From positions 1-50,366 of the forward strand of contig JBBDST010000011.1 in NCBI GenBank assembly GCA_040904765.1: DNA of 50,366 nucleotides, in the 5' to 3' direction. The first letter of the stretch is position 1, and each line of letters starts with the position of its first letter. Below the pieces are notes generated by a model that was given only the letters and a program-made list of their open reading frames with translations, had not been told where the DNA came from and did not search any database. The position numbers were made by a program, and so were the translations under genes. Source of the stretch: JBBDST01 sp040904765. Its GTDB lineage: Bacteria > Actinomycetota > Nitriliruptoria > Nitriliruptorales > Nitriliruptoraceae. Below are positions 1 through 7,743 of the stretch, piece after piece.

Positions 1-125
1 TGATTCGAAGCGAATCCGACGGTTTTCGTCATCCACGACGTTTAGTCCTTATGACGGTGTCATTAGCGCAAAGCCTAACGCGCACCTACCGGTCATGTCC
101 GTCCACGCGGCCGGCCCGCAACCAC

Positions 126-157
126 TTATCCACACGTCGTGAAATACAAAATATAAT
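126..157 (+). promoter_or_regulatory. Candidate promoter with DnaA-box-like site
   Basis: A perfect TATAAT hexamer lies at 152-157 inside an A+T-rich stretch (about 140-180) that contrasts with the surrounding sequence. The nonamer TTATCCACA, which matches the consensus DnaA box, lies at 126-134 and covers the place where a -35 element would sit, about 17 bases upstream. The first likely gene downstream starts at 251, giving an untranslated leader of roughly 85 bases. The rest of 1-250 shows nothing I can assign, apart from a short inverted repeat (GATTCG/CGAATC) at 2-16. The direction of transcription is inferred from the downstream gene. Confidence 0.35.
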
Positions 158-250
158 GAAATAACATGTAAAGTACTATGGCAGTGAAGCGGGTCAGGCT
201 CACAAACCGCCCCCCTCCTGGCCCGCTCACCACCACCGAAAAGAGTCGCT

Positions 251-1075
251 ATGGAGATCAACTGGGATGACGATGCAACACCTACCAACCGCCAACGCAC
301 CCAACGCATCCTCTTAACCGTTGCAATCGTGCCTTGGCTGGTCATCATCGCGGTATTTATTACGCAACGAAGCGCGCCAGCCCCAACCATGCAGCCGTCT
401 GCCACCGTCAATGAACCAGCGACAGACAACATGCAGGTTGACCGCCTCGATCCGCCACAAACCACTCAGCCTGCCCCAACAGCGTCCCCGGCGGCTCCAC
501 TTGAACCCACCCCTGTTGCGCTGGAAGCATCTCAACGCACGGCAGTTGAAGCGTTCGCGCTGATGATGGCCAGCGAGTACCTGCACGATCCCACATGGAG
601 ACCTGACGACCTCACTATCGAGCAGCTCGCCATCGAACAAATCGATCTGACCTCGCCGTCGGTTGTCATCGTCATCGTGGTCGCGCAATACCGCACCGCA
701 ACCAAGACAGGCCTCTTTCGCATCGCTGTTCCTGTCGTGCCCAACGAATTCGGTGACCTGTCAGCGTTACCGCTCTACCCAATACCAAGCGACCCAGATC
801 CCATTAGCTTGCCCGACCTCAGTCACCTCACACCACTAACCGACCACGAGCCTGCACTCGATGCGCTCAAAGCTGCTGGCTTTGGCGATATCACCGCCCT
901 TGAGCTGTTAGGCGCACCCGACTGGCCGGCTTTAGCAGTAATCACATACCGAACGTCAAACGGTGACACCGAGCTTGCTGTGCTGCTGCACGAAACCGCC
1001 GATGGTTACGTCGTTGCCGGCTCAACTCCAAACAAAAAAGTCCACACAGGACCCCTAAACAAGGTGCTGAGATGA
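251..1075 (+). CDS. Membrane-anchored protein of unknown function
   Basis: I do not recognise this 274-residue protein. It has a short charged N-terminus, one hydrophobic segment at about residues 21-38 followed by a lysine-poor, Pro/Thr/Ala-rich linker at about 45-90, and then a soluble region. That is the layout of a bitopic protein with its bulk outside the membrane. The C-terminal half (about 95-265) looks like two alpha/beta repeats, resembling the extracytoplasmic domains of transport or secretion accessory proteins, but I cannot name a family. The ATG at 251 is preceded by a weak GAAAAGAG. The stop codon overlaps the start of the next gene by four bases (1072-1075), so the two are probably co-translated. 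Its position beside the Rv3235-like gene and secA hints at an envelope role, which is inference only. Confidence 0.7.
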   Translation: MEINWDDDATPTNRQRTQRILLTVAIVPWLVIIAVFITQRSAPAPTMQPSATVNEPATDNMQVDRLDPPQTTQPAPTASPAAPLEPTPVALEASQRTAVEAFALMMASEYLHDPTWRPDDLTIEQLAIEQIDLTSPSVVIVIVVAQYRTATKTGLFRIAVPVVPNEFGDLSALPLYPIPSDPDPISLPDLSHLTPLTDHEPALDALKAAGFGDITALELLGAPDWPALAVITYRTSNGDTELAVLLHETADGYVVAGSTPNKKVHTGPLNKVLR

Positions 1076-1548
1076 GTGAACGTTCACACATGCTCTATCG
1101 CGAAACGCCACCGCGACCCCCGAATAGTGACCCTAAACGCCTAGTTGTGGTCCTCGTATTAGCCTACTTCGACGTTTGTGCTGGCCGGCGGCCTTACACC
1201 CAGATTGCACCGTTGTTTTCACCAGCAGCGCGCATGCACCTCACCAAGACGCTGGCTCGTAAACAGCGACACGACACCTGGCAACCGACCACTATTCAAC
1301 GAGTGGTTATGCAAGCGCCGCACCCACATGCGCGCGAAGCTTGCATACTGGTTGAACGGGCGGGGCGCATCACTGCAGTCACTGTGCGTATCGAACGCCA
1401 TCAGGGAATGTGGCGCGTCGCTGAGCTGGCAAGTCCTGAAGCGCCGACAAGACCGTTACGAACCGCGTCATGTCCTGGTCAGGTACGTGATGCGTTTGAT
1501 GCCGCTGCGGATGATGCCGACACCCTTACGCGCCGTGACAGCGCTTAA
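1072..1548 (+). CDS. Rv3235 family (DUF6459-like) protein
   Basis: This is a 158-residue protein resembling the actinobacterial Rv3235 family, whose function is unknown. Typical features are a Pro/Arg-rich N-terminus, a central helix with an Arg-Arg-Pro-rich turn (ACAGRRPYTQ-like, about residues 36-46), and a beta-rich C-terminal half with a Val-Arg-Ile-Glu strand and a Trp-Arg-Val strand. Members are commonly encoded next to secA in actinobacteria, as here, and that synteny is much of the support. The start overlaps the upstream stop as ATGA. The 3' end runs into the 3' end of the convergent secA gene by 23 bases (1526-1548), so both C-termini are read from opposite strands of the same DNA. 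Confidence 0.65.
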   Translation: MSERSHMLYRETPPRPPNSDPKRLVVVLVLAYFDVCAGRRPYTQIAPLFSPAARMHLTKTLARKQRHDTWQPTTIQRVVMQAPHPHAREACILVERAGRITAVTVRIERHQGMWRVAELASPEAPTRPLRTASCPGQVRDAFDAAADDADTLTRRDSA

Positions 1549-4330
1549 ATTTTTGTCCACTGCCACAAGGACACGGATCGTTACGGCCGACCTTGTCGTC
1601 GACCACATGCGTTTCGCCAGCAGCGACCCGTCGTACCGTAGATCCGTCGTCACGCTTGACAACCGTCCGGCCTTGCGGATCCACCATTTCTTCGCCATTG
1701 GATGAAGCATCAGCAGAGCCGTAGAACAGTTTTGCCTCAGCAGATGGGTCTGCCAACGGCACGGCCTTCACCGCCACTGCAGGTGAGGGATCTTGTTCAT
1801 CGTCAAGCACAACCTGTTCGACTGGCACGCGGAAAAAGAACCCAGTTGCTTCTTCTTTCACTCCACCCATCATCGCGACAAACGAGTTGTAAGCCTCACG
1901 CTGATACTCCGTTAATGGGTCACGTTGACCCACCGCACGCAAACCGATCCCGTCACGCAACGAGTCCATCTCGTAAAGATGGTCCCGCCATTTGCGGTCA
2001 ATCACGGACAGAATGACGCGCCGTTCTAACTCGCGCATCACGTCTTCGCCACCAACCTGCTGAACTCGTTCGCCATATGCACGTAACGCATCTGTCGTGA
2101 GTGTTTCAACGAGATCTTCGCGGGCAAGCGTTTCCAGATCAACACCGACGAAATCGACCGTGCTATCAAAAAGCACATTCACGCGGGCGGTAAGCCCGTC
2201 AAGATCCCAGTCTTCAGGAAACTGACCGTCAGCACAATGTTCGTCGACCAGATCCCGCATCGTGTCAAGGACATAGTCTTGCGCCAATTCCATCACGATT
2301 GTCTGATCACCAGCAAGTAGACGCTGTCGTTCGCGATACACGACTTTGCGCTGTTCATTTAAGACATCGTCATATTTCAACACGTTTTTGCGTCGCTCAA
2401 AGTTGAGACTCTCCACTTGGCCTTGCGCATTGGCGACTGCTTTTGAGACCCACTTATGCTCAATTGGAACATCTTCAGGAATTTTTAGGCGCGTCATGAT
2501 CTTTTCGACCGCATCGCGGTTAAACAGGCGCATCAGGTCATCGCCAAGGGAGAGATAAAAACGGCTTTCACCGGGGTCGCCCTGACGCCCAGAACGTCCT
2601 CGCAACTGGTTATCGATCCGTCGAGAGTCGTGCCGTTCTGTCCCGATCACATACAACCCGCCGGCGGCACGTACCTGTTCAGCTTCCCTTTTAAACTGAT
2701 CTTCTAGGCGTGCAAACGCCGTACGAAACGCCTCTTCACGTTCTTCACGGGTTGCTTCAGGACCAAGTTCAGCAGCTTCCTGACGTGCCAGTTCTTCGGC
2801 ATTCCCACCAAGCACGATGTCGGTACCACGTCCGGCCATATTGGTCGACACGGTCACAGCACCAAAACGGCCAGCACGCGCCACGATGGTCGCTTCACGC
2901 GCATGATTCTTGGCGTTCAACACTTCATGTTTCACACCACGTTTGGTGAGTAACGCGGACAACAGTTCCGATTTTTCAACTGAAGTGGTTCCTACCAACA
3001 CCGGCTGTCCGCGTTCATAGCGCTGAAGGATGTCTTCGGCTGCCGCCTCAAATTTCGCCGGCTCAGATTTGAAAATTAGGTCGGGCGCATCATCACGGAT
3101 CACGTCGCGGTTCGTTGGGACTTCGACCACACCAAGCCGATAGATCTCAAGAAACTCGGCTTCTTCGGTTTTCGCAGTACCGGTCATGCCGGCCAATTTG
3201 TCATAGGTCCGGTAATAGTTTTGCAGGGTGATGGTGGCCAGTGTCTGGTTTTCTTCTTTAACTGGAACGCCTTCTTTGGCTTCGATCGATTGATGGAGGC
3301 CATCGGAGTAGCGGCGGCCGCTAAGCACGCGACCGGTGTTCTCATCGACGATCTGCACTTCTTTATCGACAATGATGTATTCGCGGTCACGCAGGTACAA
3401 CTCTTTTGCTTTTAAGGCGTTTTGTAGATGATGAATCAGCGGTGTGTTCACCGACTCGTACATGTTGTCGATACCAAGCAGCCGTTCAGTCTTGGCCACC
3501 CCTTCTTCAGTGATCGCGATGGTGCGCTTAGCTTCGTCAACGACATAATCGCCGCTGGCATCACCAGGACGTTCGCCTTCAACGCCGCGAGTCAGATTTG
3601 GCGCAACCCGTTTGGCAAACACCTGATAGAGCTTCGCCGATTGGGTGCCCATACCCGAGATGATCAGCGGGGTCCGTGCTTCGTCGATGAGGATCGAGTC
3701 GACTTCGTCAACCAACGCCATGTAGTGACCGCGTTGCACCATGCGTGACACTTCAAGCGCCATGTTGTCGCGCAAGTAGTCGAACCCAAACTCGTTGTTT
3801 GTCCCGTAGGTGATGTCCGCCGCATAAGCGGCGGCTTTTTCTTCTTTGCTTTGACCCGAATACACAACCCCGACGGTGAGCCCAAGGAACTGATGTACAC
3901 GTCCCATCCATGCCGCGTCACGTTTGGCTAGATACTCGTTCACCGTGACCACGTGCACGCCGCGACCCGTCAACGCATTGAGATACACCGGCATGGTCGA
4001 GGTGAGGGTTTTACCTTCACCGGTACGCATCTCCGCGATGTTGCTGCCATGCAGCACGGCACCACCGAAAACCTGTACGTCGTAGGGGCGCTCTAAAAGC
4101 ACCCGCGCAGCCGCTTCGCGCACCACCGCAAACGCTTCGACCTGCAGGTCGTCAAGCATCACCCCGTCAGCGAGTTGCTGACGGAACGTCACGGTTTTAG
4201 CGCGCAACTCTTCGTCAGTTAGCGCAGTTATCTCCGGCTCAAGAGCATTTACCGCAACAACGATTTGGTGCATCGTTTTCGCTTGCCGGCCTTCGCCTGC
4301 TCTCAGGATTTTGTCAAGCACATTTGCCAC
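1526..4330 (-). CDS. secA: Protein translocase ATPase SecA
   Basis: SecA is the motor ATPase that pushes preproteins through the SecYEG channel at the cytoplasmic membrane. The 934-residue length is normal. The Walker A motif GEGKT is at residues 104-108 and the Walker B/DEAD-type DEVD motif at 208-211. The second nucleotide-binding half is seen from the NMAGRGTDI and GRSGRQGDPG motifs, followed by the helical scaffold and wing domains. The extreme C-terminus carries the SEC-C zinc motif, CPCGSG followed by a Cys-His pair. The start is a GTG at 4330 with AAGGG nine bases upstream. In mycobacteria and streptomycetes a ribosome hibernation factor gene often lies between comF and secA; none is present in the 109-base gap here. 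Confidence 0.97.
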   Translation of the reverse strand: MANVLDKILRAGEGRQAKTMHQIVVAVNALEPEITALTDEELRAKTVTFRQQLADGVMLDDLQVEAFAVVREAAARVLLERPYDVQVFGGAVLHGSNIAEMRTGEGKTLTSTMPVYLNALTGRGVHVVTVNEYLAKRDAAWMGRVHQFLGLTVGVVYSGQSKEEKAAAYAADITYGTNNEFGFDYLRDNMALEVSRMVQRGHYMALVDEVDSILIDEARTPLIISGMGTQSAKLYQVFAKRVAPNLTRGVEGERPGDASGDYVVDEAKRTIAITEEGVAKTERLLGIDNMYESVNTPLIHHLQNALKAKELYLRDREYIIVDKEVQIVDENTGRVLSGRRYSDGLHQSIEAKEGVPVKEENQTLATITLQNYYRTYDKLAGMTGTAKTEEAEFLEIYRLGVVEVPTNRDVIRDDAPDLIFKSEPAKFEAAAEDILQRYERGQPVLVGTTSVEKSELLSALLTKRGVKHEVLNAKNHAREATIVARAGRFGAVTVSTNMAGRGTDIVLGGNAEELARQEAAELGPEATREEREEAFRTAFARLEDQFKREAEQVRAAGGLYVIGTERHDSRRIDNQLRGRSGRQGDPGESRFYLSLGDDLMRLFNRDAVEKIMTRLKIPEDVPIEHKWVSKAVANAQGQVESLNFERRKNVLKYDDVLNEQRKVVYRERQRLLAGDQTIVMELAQDYVLDTMRDLVDEHCADGQFPEDWDLDGLTARVNVLFDSTVDFVGVDLETLAREDLVETLTTDALRAYGERVQQVGGEDVMRELERRVILSVIDRKWRDHLYEMDSLRDGIGLRAVGQRDPLTEYQREAYNSFVAMMGGVKEEATGFFFRVPVEQVVLDDEQDPSPAVAVKAVPLADPSAEAKLFYGSADASSNGEEMVDPQGRTVVKRDDGSTVRRVAAGETHVVDDKVGRNDPCPCGSGQKFKRCHGA

Positions 4331-4400
4331 AGCGTCTAACCCTTCATTGCTTACACATCGACACTTCGGTCACGGTAATTGTCGGTGACTACAAATAGTA

Positions 4401-4414
4401 CGCCGCCGGCGGCG
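4401..4414 (-). terminator. GC palindrome between comF and secA
   Basis: CGCCGCCGGCGGCG is a perfect 14-base palindrome in the 109-base gap between the comF stop and the secA start. It could fold as a five-pair hairpin with a four-base loop in RNA from the minus strand. No U-rich tract follows it, so if it acts as a terminator it would be of the U-less type often proposed for actinobacteria. It could equally be a protein binding site upstream of secA. Confidence 0.3.
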
Positions 4415-4439
4415 CACAAGCCGCATACCGTCCTGACCG

Positions 4440-5105
4440 TCAGCCGATCAGCGGACCTAACGGCTCTTCACCTCGTCGAGTGATCGCTACCACGTCGATA
4501 CTTTTGCTTGCTTCATCACGAAACAACTGGGCTGCAGCCCACACACTTTGACCGGTGTGAATCACATCGGTCACAAGCACAACATGACAGCCCGACAACC
4601 GTTTAGCTCCAGTCCTTCCGGTCGTCTGGTGACGTCGAAGGCGATATGGGAGTGTCGGACCCACGGGCAAGGTGAGCAAGGCAGCAAACGTGGTGGCCAG
4701 CAGTTTTCGCTGATCACAAGCTTGAGTGCGTTGTGCCCGTCGCGCCAACGGAACGGCATAAACAAACGTTTCACTCCCCTCACGCAGCAGATACTGCCGA
4801 GCAAGCATCGCCGCCAAGGCCCGCCAACTGTCTGCCGCTGCGTAGCGTGTGGCGGTTGCAAGCGAGCGTCGTAACGGCCCTGAATCAAGAAACACGGTCG
4901 TGGTGGAGTCGATCGGTGCGGTAGTCGACCAGCAGGCATGCCCGGCTTGACGCGAACCAGCACAACGATAACAACGACGATGTGCCGGTGCCATCATTGC
5001 CGCGCATCGGGCACACCACACATCGACTGAAGCGCGGCGGCGACACAACACGCACCGTTGCGGAAGTAGTAAGGCATCACATGCATAGCGATAATCCATG
5101 CGCAA
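4440..5105 (-). CDS. comF: ComF family phosphoribosyltransferase-like protein
   Basis: The 221-residue protein has the ComF layout. An N-terminal double zinc finger has Cys pairs at CVLC, CARC and CYRC within about residues 18-48, and a type I phosphoribosyltransferase-like fold follows. The PRPP-binding loop near residues 175-187 reads VVLVTDVIHTGQS. The usual Asp-Asp pair of such loops is therefore Thr-Asp here, so catalysis cannot be assumed. The family is linked to DNA uptake in competent bacteria, but its role in actinobacteria is unclear. It lies between a Trm112-like gene and secA on the same strand, as in mycobacteria where a ComF-like gene sits close to secA1. Confidence 0.85.
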   Translation of the reverse strand: MRMDYRYACDALLLPQRCVLCRRRASVDVWCARCAAMMAPAHRRCYRCAGSRQAGHACWSTTAPIDSTTTVFLDSGPLRRSLATATRYAAADSWRALAAMLARQYLLREGSETFVYAVPLARRAQRTQACDQRKLLATTFAALLTLPVGPTLPYRLRRHQTTGRTGAKRLSGCHVVLVTDVIHTGQSVWAAAQLFRDEASKSIDVVAITRRGEEPLGPLIG

Positions 5106-5167
5106 GCATCGCGCACTTTGCCGCGCTATGCCGCCCTACCGGTGTTTCATTGGGGACAACGTGAGGT

Positions 5168-5335
5168 TTAGCGTGATCGAGTGGCTTCAGCGACAAGCAT
5201 CACCGGAATGTCATCTTTGACCGGGAAACGCAGTTGGCAGGCCGCACAGATCACAACGTTACGGCGCGGTTTATATTCCACCGTTCCGCGACACTGCGGA
5301 CACACCAACACATCGACTAGTCGTGAATCAAGCAT
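5168..5335 (-). CDS. Trm112-like zinc-binding protein
   Basis: This small protein (55 residues) matches the Trm112/UPF0434 family. It begins MLDSRLVDVLVCPQC and has a CxxC pair early, a second CxxC (CAAC), and a typical FPVKDDIPVML ending. Family members bind zinc and in eukaryotes activate methyltransferases; the bacterial role is not settled. A longer frame is open to 5422, but the ATG at 5335 has a strong GGAGGT four bases upstream and gives the conserved family N-terminus, so I chose it. The start overlaps the end of the upstream phosphomannomutase gene by eight bases (5328-5335), so the two are probably translationally coupled. Confidence 0.85.
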   Translation of the reverse strand: MLDSRLVDVLVCPQCRGTVEYKPRRNVVICAACQLRFPVKDDIPVMLVAEATRSR

Positions 5336-6746
5336 GATGACCTCCGTCGGTTGAGTGTAGGCAGTGTGCGTCTGTGAGTGCACGCAGTGTCTCTGTACGC
5401 CAGTGTGCAACCGTTTGGGCATCGTCTGCTTCGATGTTGAGTCGCACGACCGGTTCGGTGTTGCTCGGACGCAGATTCAACCAGCCGTTGGGAAACGAGA
5501 CGGTCACTCCGTCAAGAGTCGAAATCTCGGCATGCGACTGCCAGAAATCGGTGACAGCTTTAATGGCTTCAATCGGATCACTTACCGTAAAATTTTGTTC
5601 TCCCAACGATACACCAGTACGAAAAGGTGCCACCAGTTCGCTTACTGACAGACCGCTGTCAGCTAATGCGACAAGAAACATCACGGCTGCAATGACACCA
5701 GAATCAGCCCCAAAATGGTCCCGAAAATAGTGGTGACCCGAATGTTCTACCGCGTAGATAGCGCCGGTGCTGGCCATATCCGCTTTGATGAACGAATGGC
5801 CCACCCGGGTGCGTTGAAGCTGTCCGCCAGCGCCAACTACTGCTTGTTCAACACACCGGGCAGTGATCGCGTTGGCTAACACTGTCGCGCCAGATGATGA
5901 CCGAAGCATCCACTGCGCTAGGACTGCACCCATCACTGACGCGCTCACCGGTTCGCCGTGCTCATCCACCGCAAACACACGGTCAGCATCACCGTCAAAC
6001 GCAAACCCTACTGCTGCTTTGGTGCTCACCACGCGGTCACGTAACCACTGCAGATTGGCTTCTTCAAGCGGGTTTGCCGGATGGTTGGGAAACTGGCCGT
6101 CAAGCGCAAAAAACAGCGGGTCGGTAGGAATCCCAAACGCCTCACTGACCAACGGCCACACTAAGCCCCCCATACCGTTACCGGCATCCACCACTACCGT
6201 GAAGGTGACCGGTTCAACGAATCCACTGGCATGGCGAACATGGGCAACAAACCGGTCATAAATGTCTTGGGAAGTCATTACCCCGCGCGGTGAAGTTGCA
6301 GCAGCGCCTGCAACCGGCAACGTCGGGGTCAACGCCAGATCACGGATCTCTGCCAGCCCGGTCGTGATCGAAACCGGCTTCGCCCCTGCTCGACACAGTT
6401 TCAGGCCGTTGTCGCTTGGTGGGTTGTGGCTGGCGGTAATCATCGCGCCTGCCACCATCAACGCGCCGGATGCAAACCACACCATGTCGGTGGAGACAAG
6501 CCCAAGATCGATGATGTCACGGCCGGTGTCTCGCACGCCATCACAAAATGCTGCCGCAAGTTCTGGCGATGATGCGCGCATGTCATAGCCCACCGCGATC
6601 GGCGCATGCCGGTCTTCGAGTACTCGCGCCGTCGCACTGCCAAGCGCACGCATCACCAGGGGCGTAAGTTCGTCCGCAACACGACCGCGGATGTCATACG
6701 CTTTTACGATCTGGTGCAAAACTTCAGGTGTCAGCGTAGACATCAT
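5328..6746 (-). CDS. manB: Phosphomannomutase/phosphoglucomutase
   Basis: This is an alpha-D-phosphohexomutase, interconverting hexose 6-phosphate and 1-phosphate for sugar-nucleotide and cell-envelope synthesis. The phosphoserine loop reads TASHNP, the metal-binding loop is DGDADR, the sugar-binding loop is EHSGH, and the C-terminal phosphate-binding loop is RPSNTEP. The protein is about 472 residues, normal for the family. A GTG at 6758 would add four residues, but GGAGG sits five bases before the ATG at 6746, so that start (or the adjacent ATG at 6743) is preferred. The specific sugar is inferred from synteny with mycobacterial manB (Rv3257c); glucose cannot be excluded. Confidence 0.93.
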   Translation of the reverse strand: MMSTLTPEVLHQIVKAYDIRGRVADELTPLVMRALGSATARVLEDRHAPIAVGYDMRASSPELAAAFCDGVRDTGRDIIDLGLVSTDMVWFASGALMVAGAMITASHNPPSDNGLKLCRAGAKPVSITTGLAEIRDLALTPTLPVAGAAATSPRGVMTSQDIYDRFVAHVRHASGFVEPVTFTVVVDAGNGMGGLVWPLVSEAFGIPTDPLFFALDGQFPNHPANPLEEANLQWLRDRVVSTKAAVGFAFDGDADRVFAVDEHGEPVSASVMGAVLAQWMLRSSSGATVLANAITARCVEQAVVGAGGQLQRTRVGHSFIKADMASTGAIYAVEHSGHHYFRDHFGADSGVIAAVMFLVALADSGLSVSELVAPFRTGVSLGEQNFTVSDPIEAIKAVTDFWQSHAEISTLDGVTVSFPNGWLNLRPSNTEPVVRLNIEADDAQTVAHWRTETLRALTDAHCLHSTDGGHHA

Positions 6747-6879
6747 TGGTTCCTCCACAACAGCATCGCCATCGAGTCGTCTGGACCTGCCGGGTTGACA
6801 GGGCTTTATTAAACCCGTAACTACCGCAAGCCGTCACCACATTACCGCGGTCCTACCACTTGGCCGGCTACAACAGCTG

Positions 6880-7254
6880 TTACCGTCGCGGCCGTTGGGT
6901 CCGCTTCATATCATCGATGAGTGTCGTCAACGCATCAGCTTCATCGCTAAAGATGCGCCCTTGAGTCGCTGGCGTATAACGCTCATCGGTGAGTTTCCAG
7001 CCTCGTGGCGGTGACGTACGGTCTGCATGTGTCTCACACAGGTCATACAGCTCAGGGGTGAGATCGGCAATCAGTTGAGTGAGCACTGCACGTTGCGTGG
7101 CATAGTCAAACGACAATGTTGCGTGGGCAACTTGGCCACAGGTAGGGCGCGAACATAACCGGACGGATTTAATGGCAGAACCATTGTCGACAGCGCGTTG
7201 ACGATCACCCCAGATATTCTCTGGGGAAGCACCGAAAAATACGGAAGAAGCCAT
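6880..7254 (-). CDS. DUF3499 family protein
   Basis: The 124-residue protein has the signature of the actinobacterial DUF3499 family. It contains CSRPTC, which together with the later Cys and His of YDLCETHADR could bind a metal. A tyrosine-rich strand and the conserved PRGWKL segment follow. Function is unknown. In other actinobacteria the gene lies between a phosphomannomutase and a zincin metallopeptidase gene, exactly as here. The start is uncertain: the ATG at 7254 leaves about 30 poorly conserved residues before the CSRP motif, and no strong ribosome binding site is seen. The metallopeptidase gene diverges from it across about 70 bases. Confidence 0.75.
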   Translation of the reverse strand: MASSVFFGASPENIWGDRQRAVDNGSAIKSVRLCSRPTCGQVAHATLSFDYATQRAVLTQLIADLTPELYDLCETHADRTSPPRGWKLTDERYTPATQGRIFSDEADALTTLIDDMKRTQRPRR

Positions 7255-7323
7255 AACGAAAGCCTACGATGCGGCGGCGTTCCTGCAAAGCATCGTCAAC
7301 CTTGCAAATTTGGTGTAGTTCAC

Positions 7324-7743
7324 ATGATTGAACGTCACGGCCGGTATCGCAGGCGCCCCGTTGACCGACGGCGGCGCCCAACCGACGGTTTTCGTACGAG
7401 TACACCTCAAAGTTTTCGGCGGATCGTGCACAGTGCGGTGCTGTCGTTACCGCAAGAACTATTACAACAGCTCAACAACGTGCAAATAAGCATCGTTGAT
7501 GTGCCGCCAGCCGAGTTCGATGACGAACTGCTCCTTGGGTTATATGAGGGTGTCCCACGTCCACAGCGGGATACCGCCGATCCAATGCTGCCAGACCACA
7601 TCACGATTTTTCGTCGCCCTCACGAATTGCGTGCAACCAGCCGTCATGACCTGTGGCATCTCGTACGCGATACGGTCGTGCACGAAGTTGCACACCATTT
7701 TGGAATCGATGACGACCGGCTAGATGAACTGGGCTGGAGCTAA
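7324..7743 (+). CDS. Zincin-like metallopeptidase domain protein
   Basis: This 139-residue protein ends with HEVAHHFGIDDDRL (near residues 120-133), which is the HExxHxxG zinc-binding signature of the small zincin-like metallopeptidase family typified by Thermus TTHA0227 and mycobacterial Rv3259. The N-terminus is short and Arg-rich, followed by an alpha/beta region containing VDVPP and LGLYEG, as in the family. An in-frame start exists at 7198, but it would overlap the divergent DUF3499 gene; ATG 7324 gives the usual family N-terminus. The substrate is unknown, and proteolytic activity has not been generally shown for the family. The stop overlaps the stop of the convergent DUF5719-like gene by four bases. 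Confidence 0.85.
   Translation: MIERHGRYRRRPVDRRRRPTDGFRTSTPQSFRRIVHSAVLSLPQELLQQLNNVQISIVDVPPAEFDDELLLGLYEGVPRPQRDTADPMLPDHITIFRRPHELRATSRHDLWHLVRDTVVHEVAHHFGIDDDRLDELGWS

Noticed and set aside
1..250. Replication origin at the DnaA-box-like site
   Set aside because: Only one box is seen and no dnaA, dnaN or gyrB genes are nearby; a promoter element is more plausible.
49..465. Open frame of 138 codons on the minus strand at the left end
   Set aside because: It crosses the plausible 251-1075 gene and the A+T-rich promoter region, has no ribosome binding site, and is rich in Cys/Arg/Trp as chance frames are.
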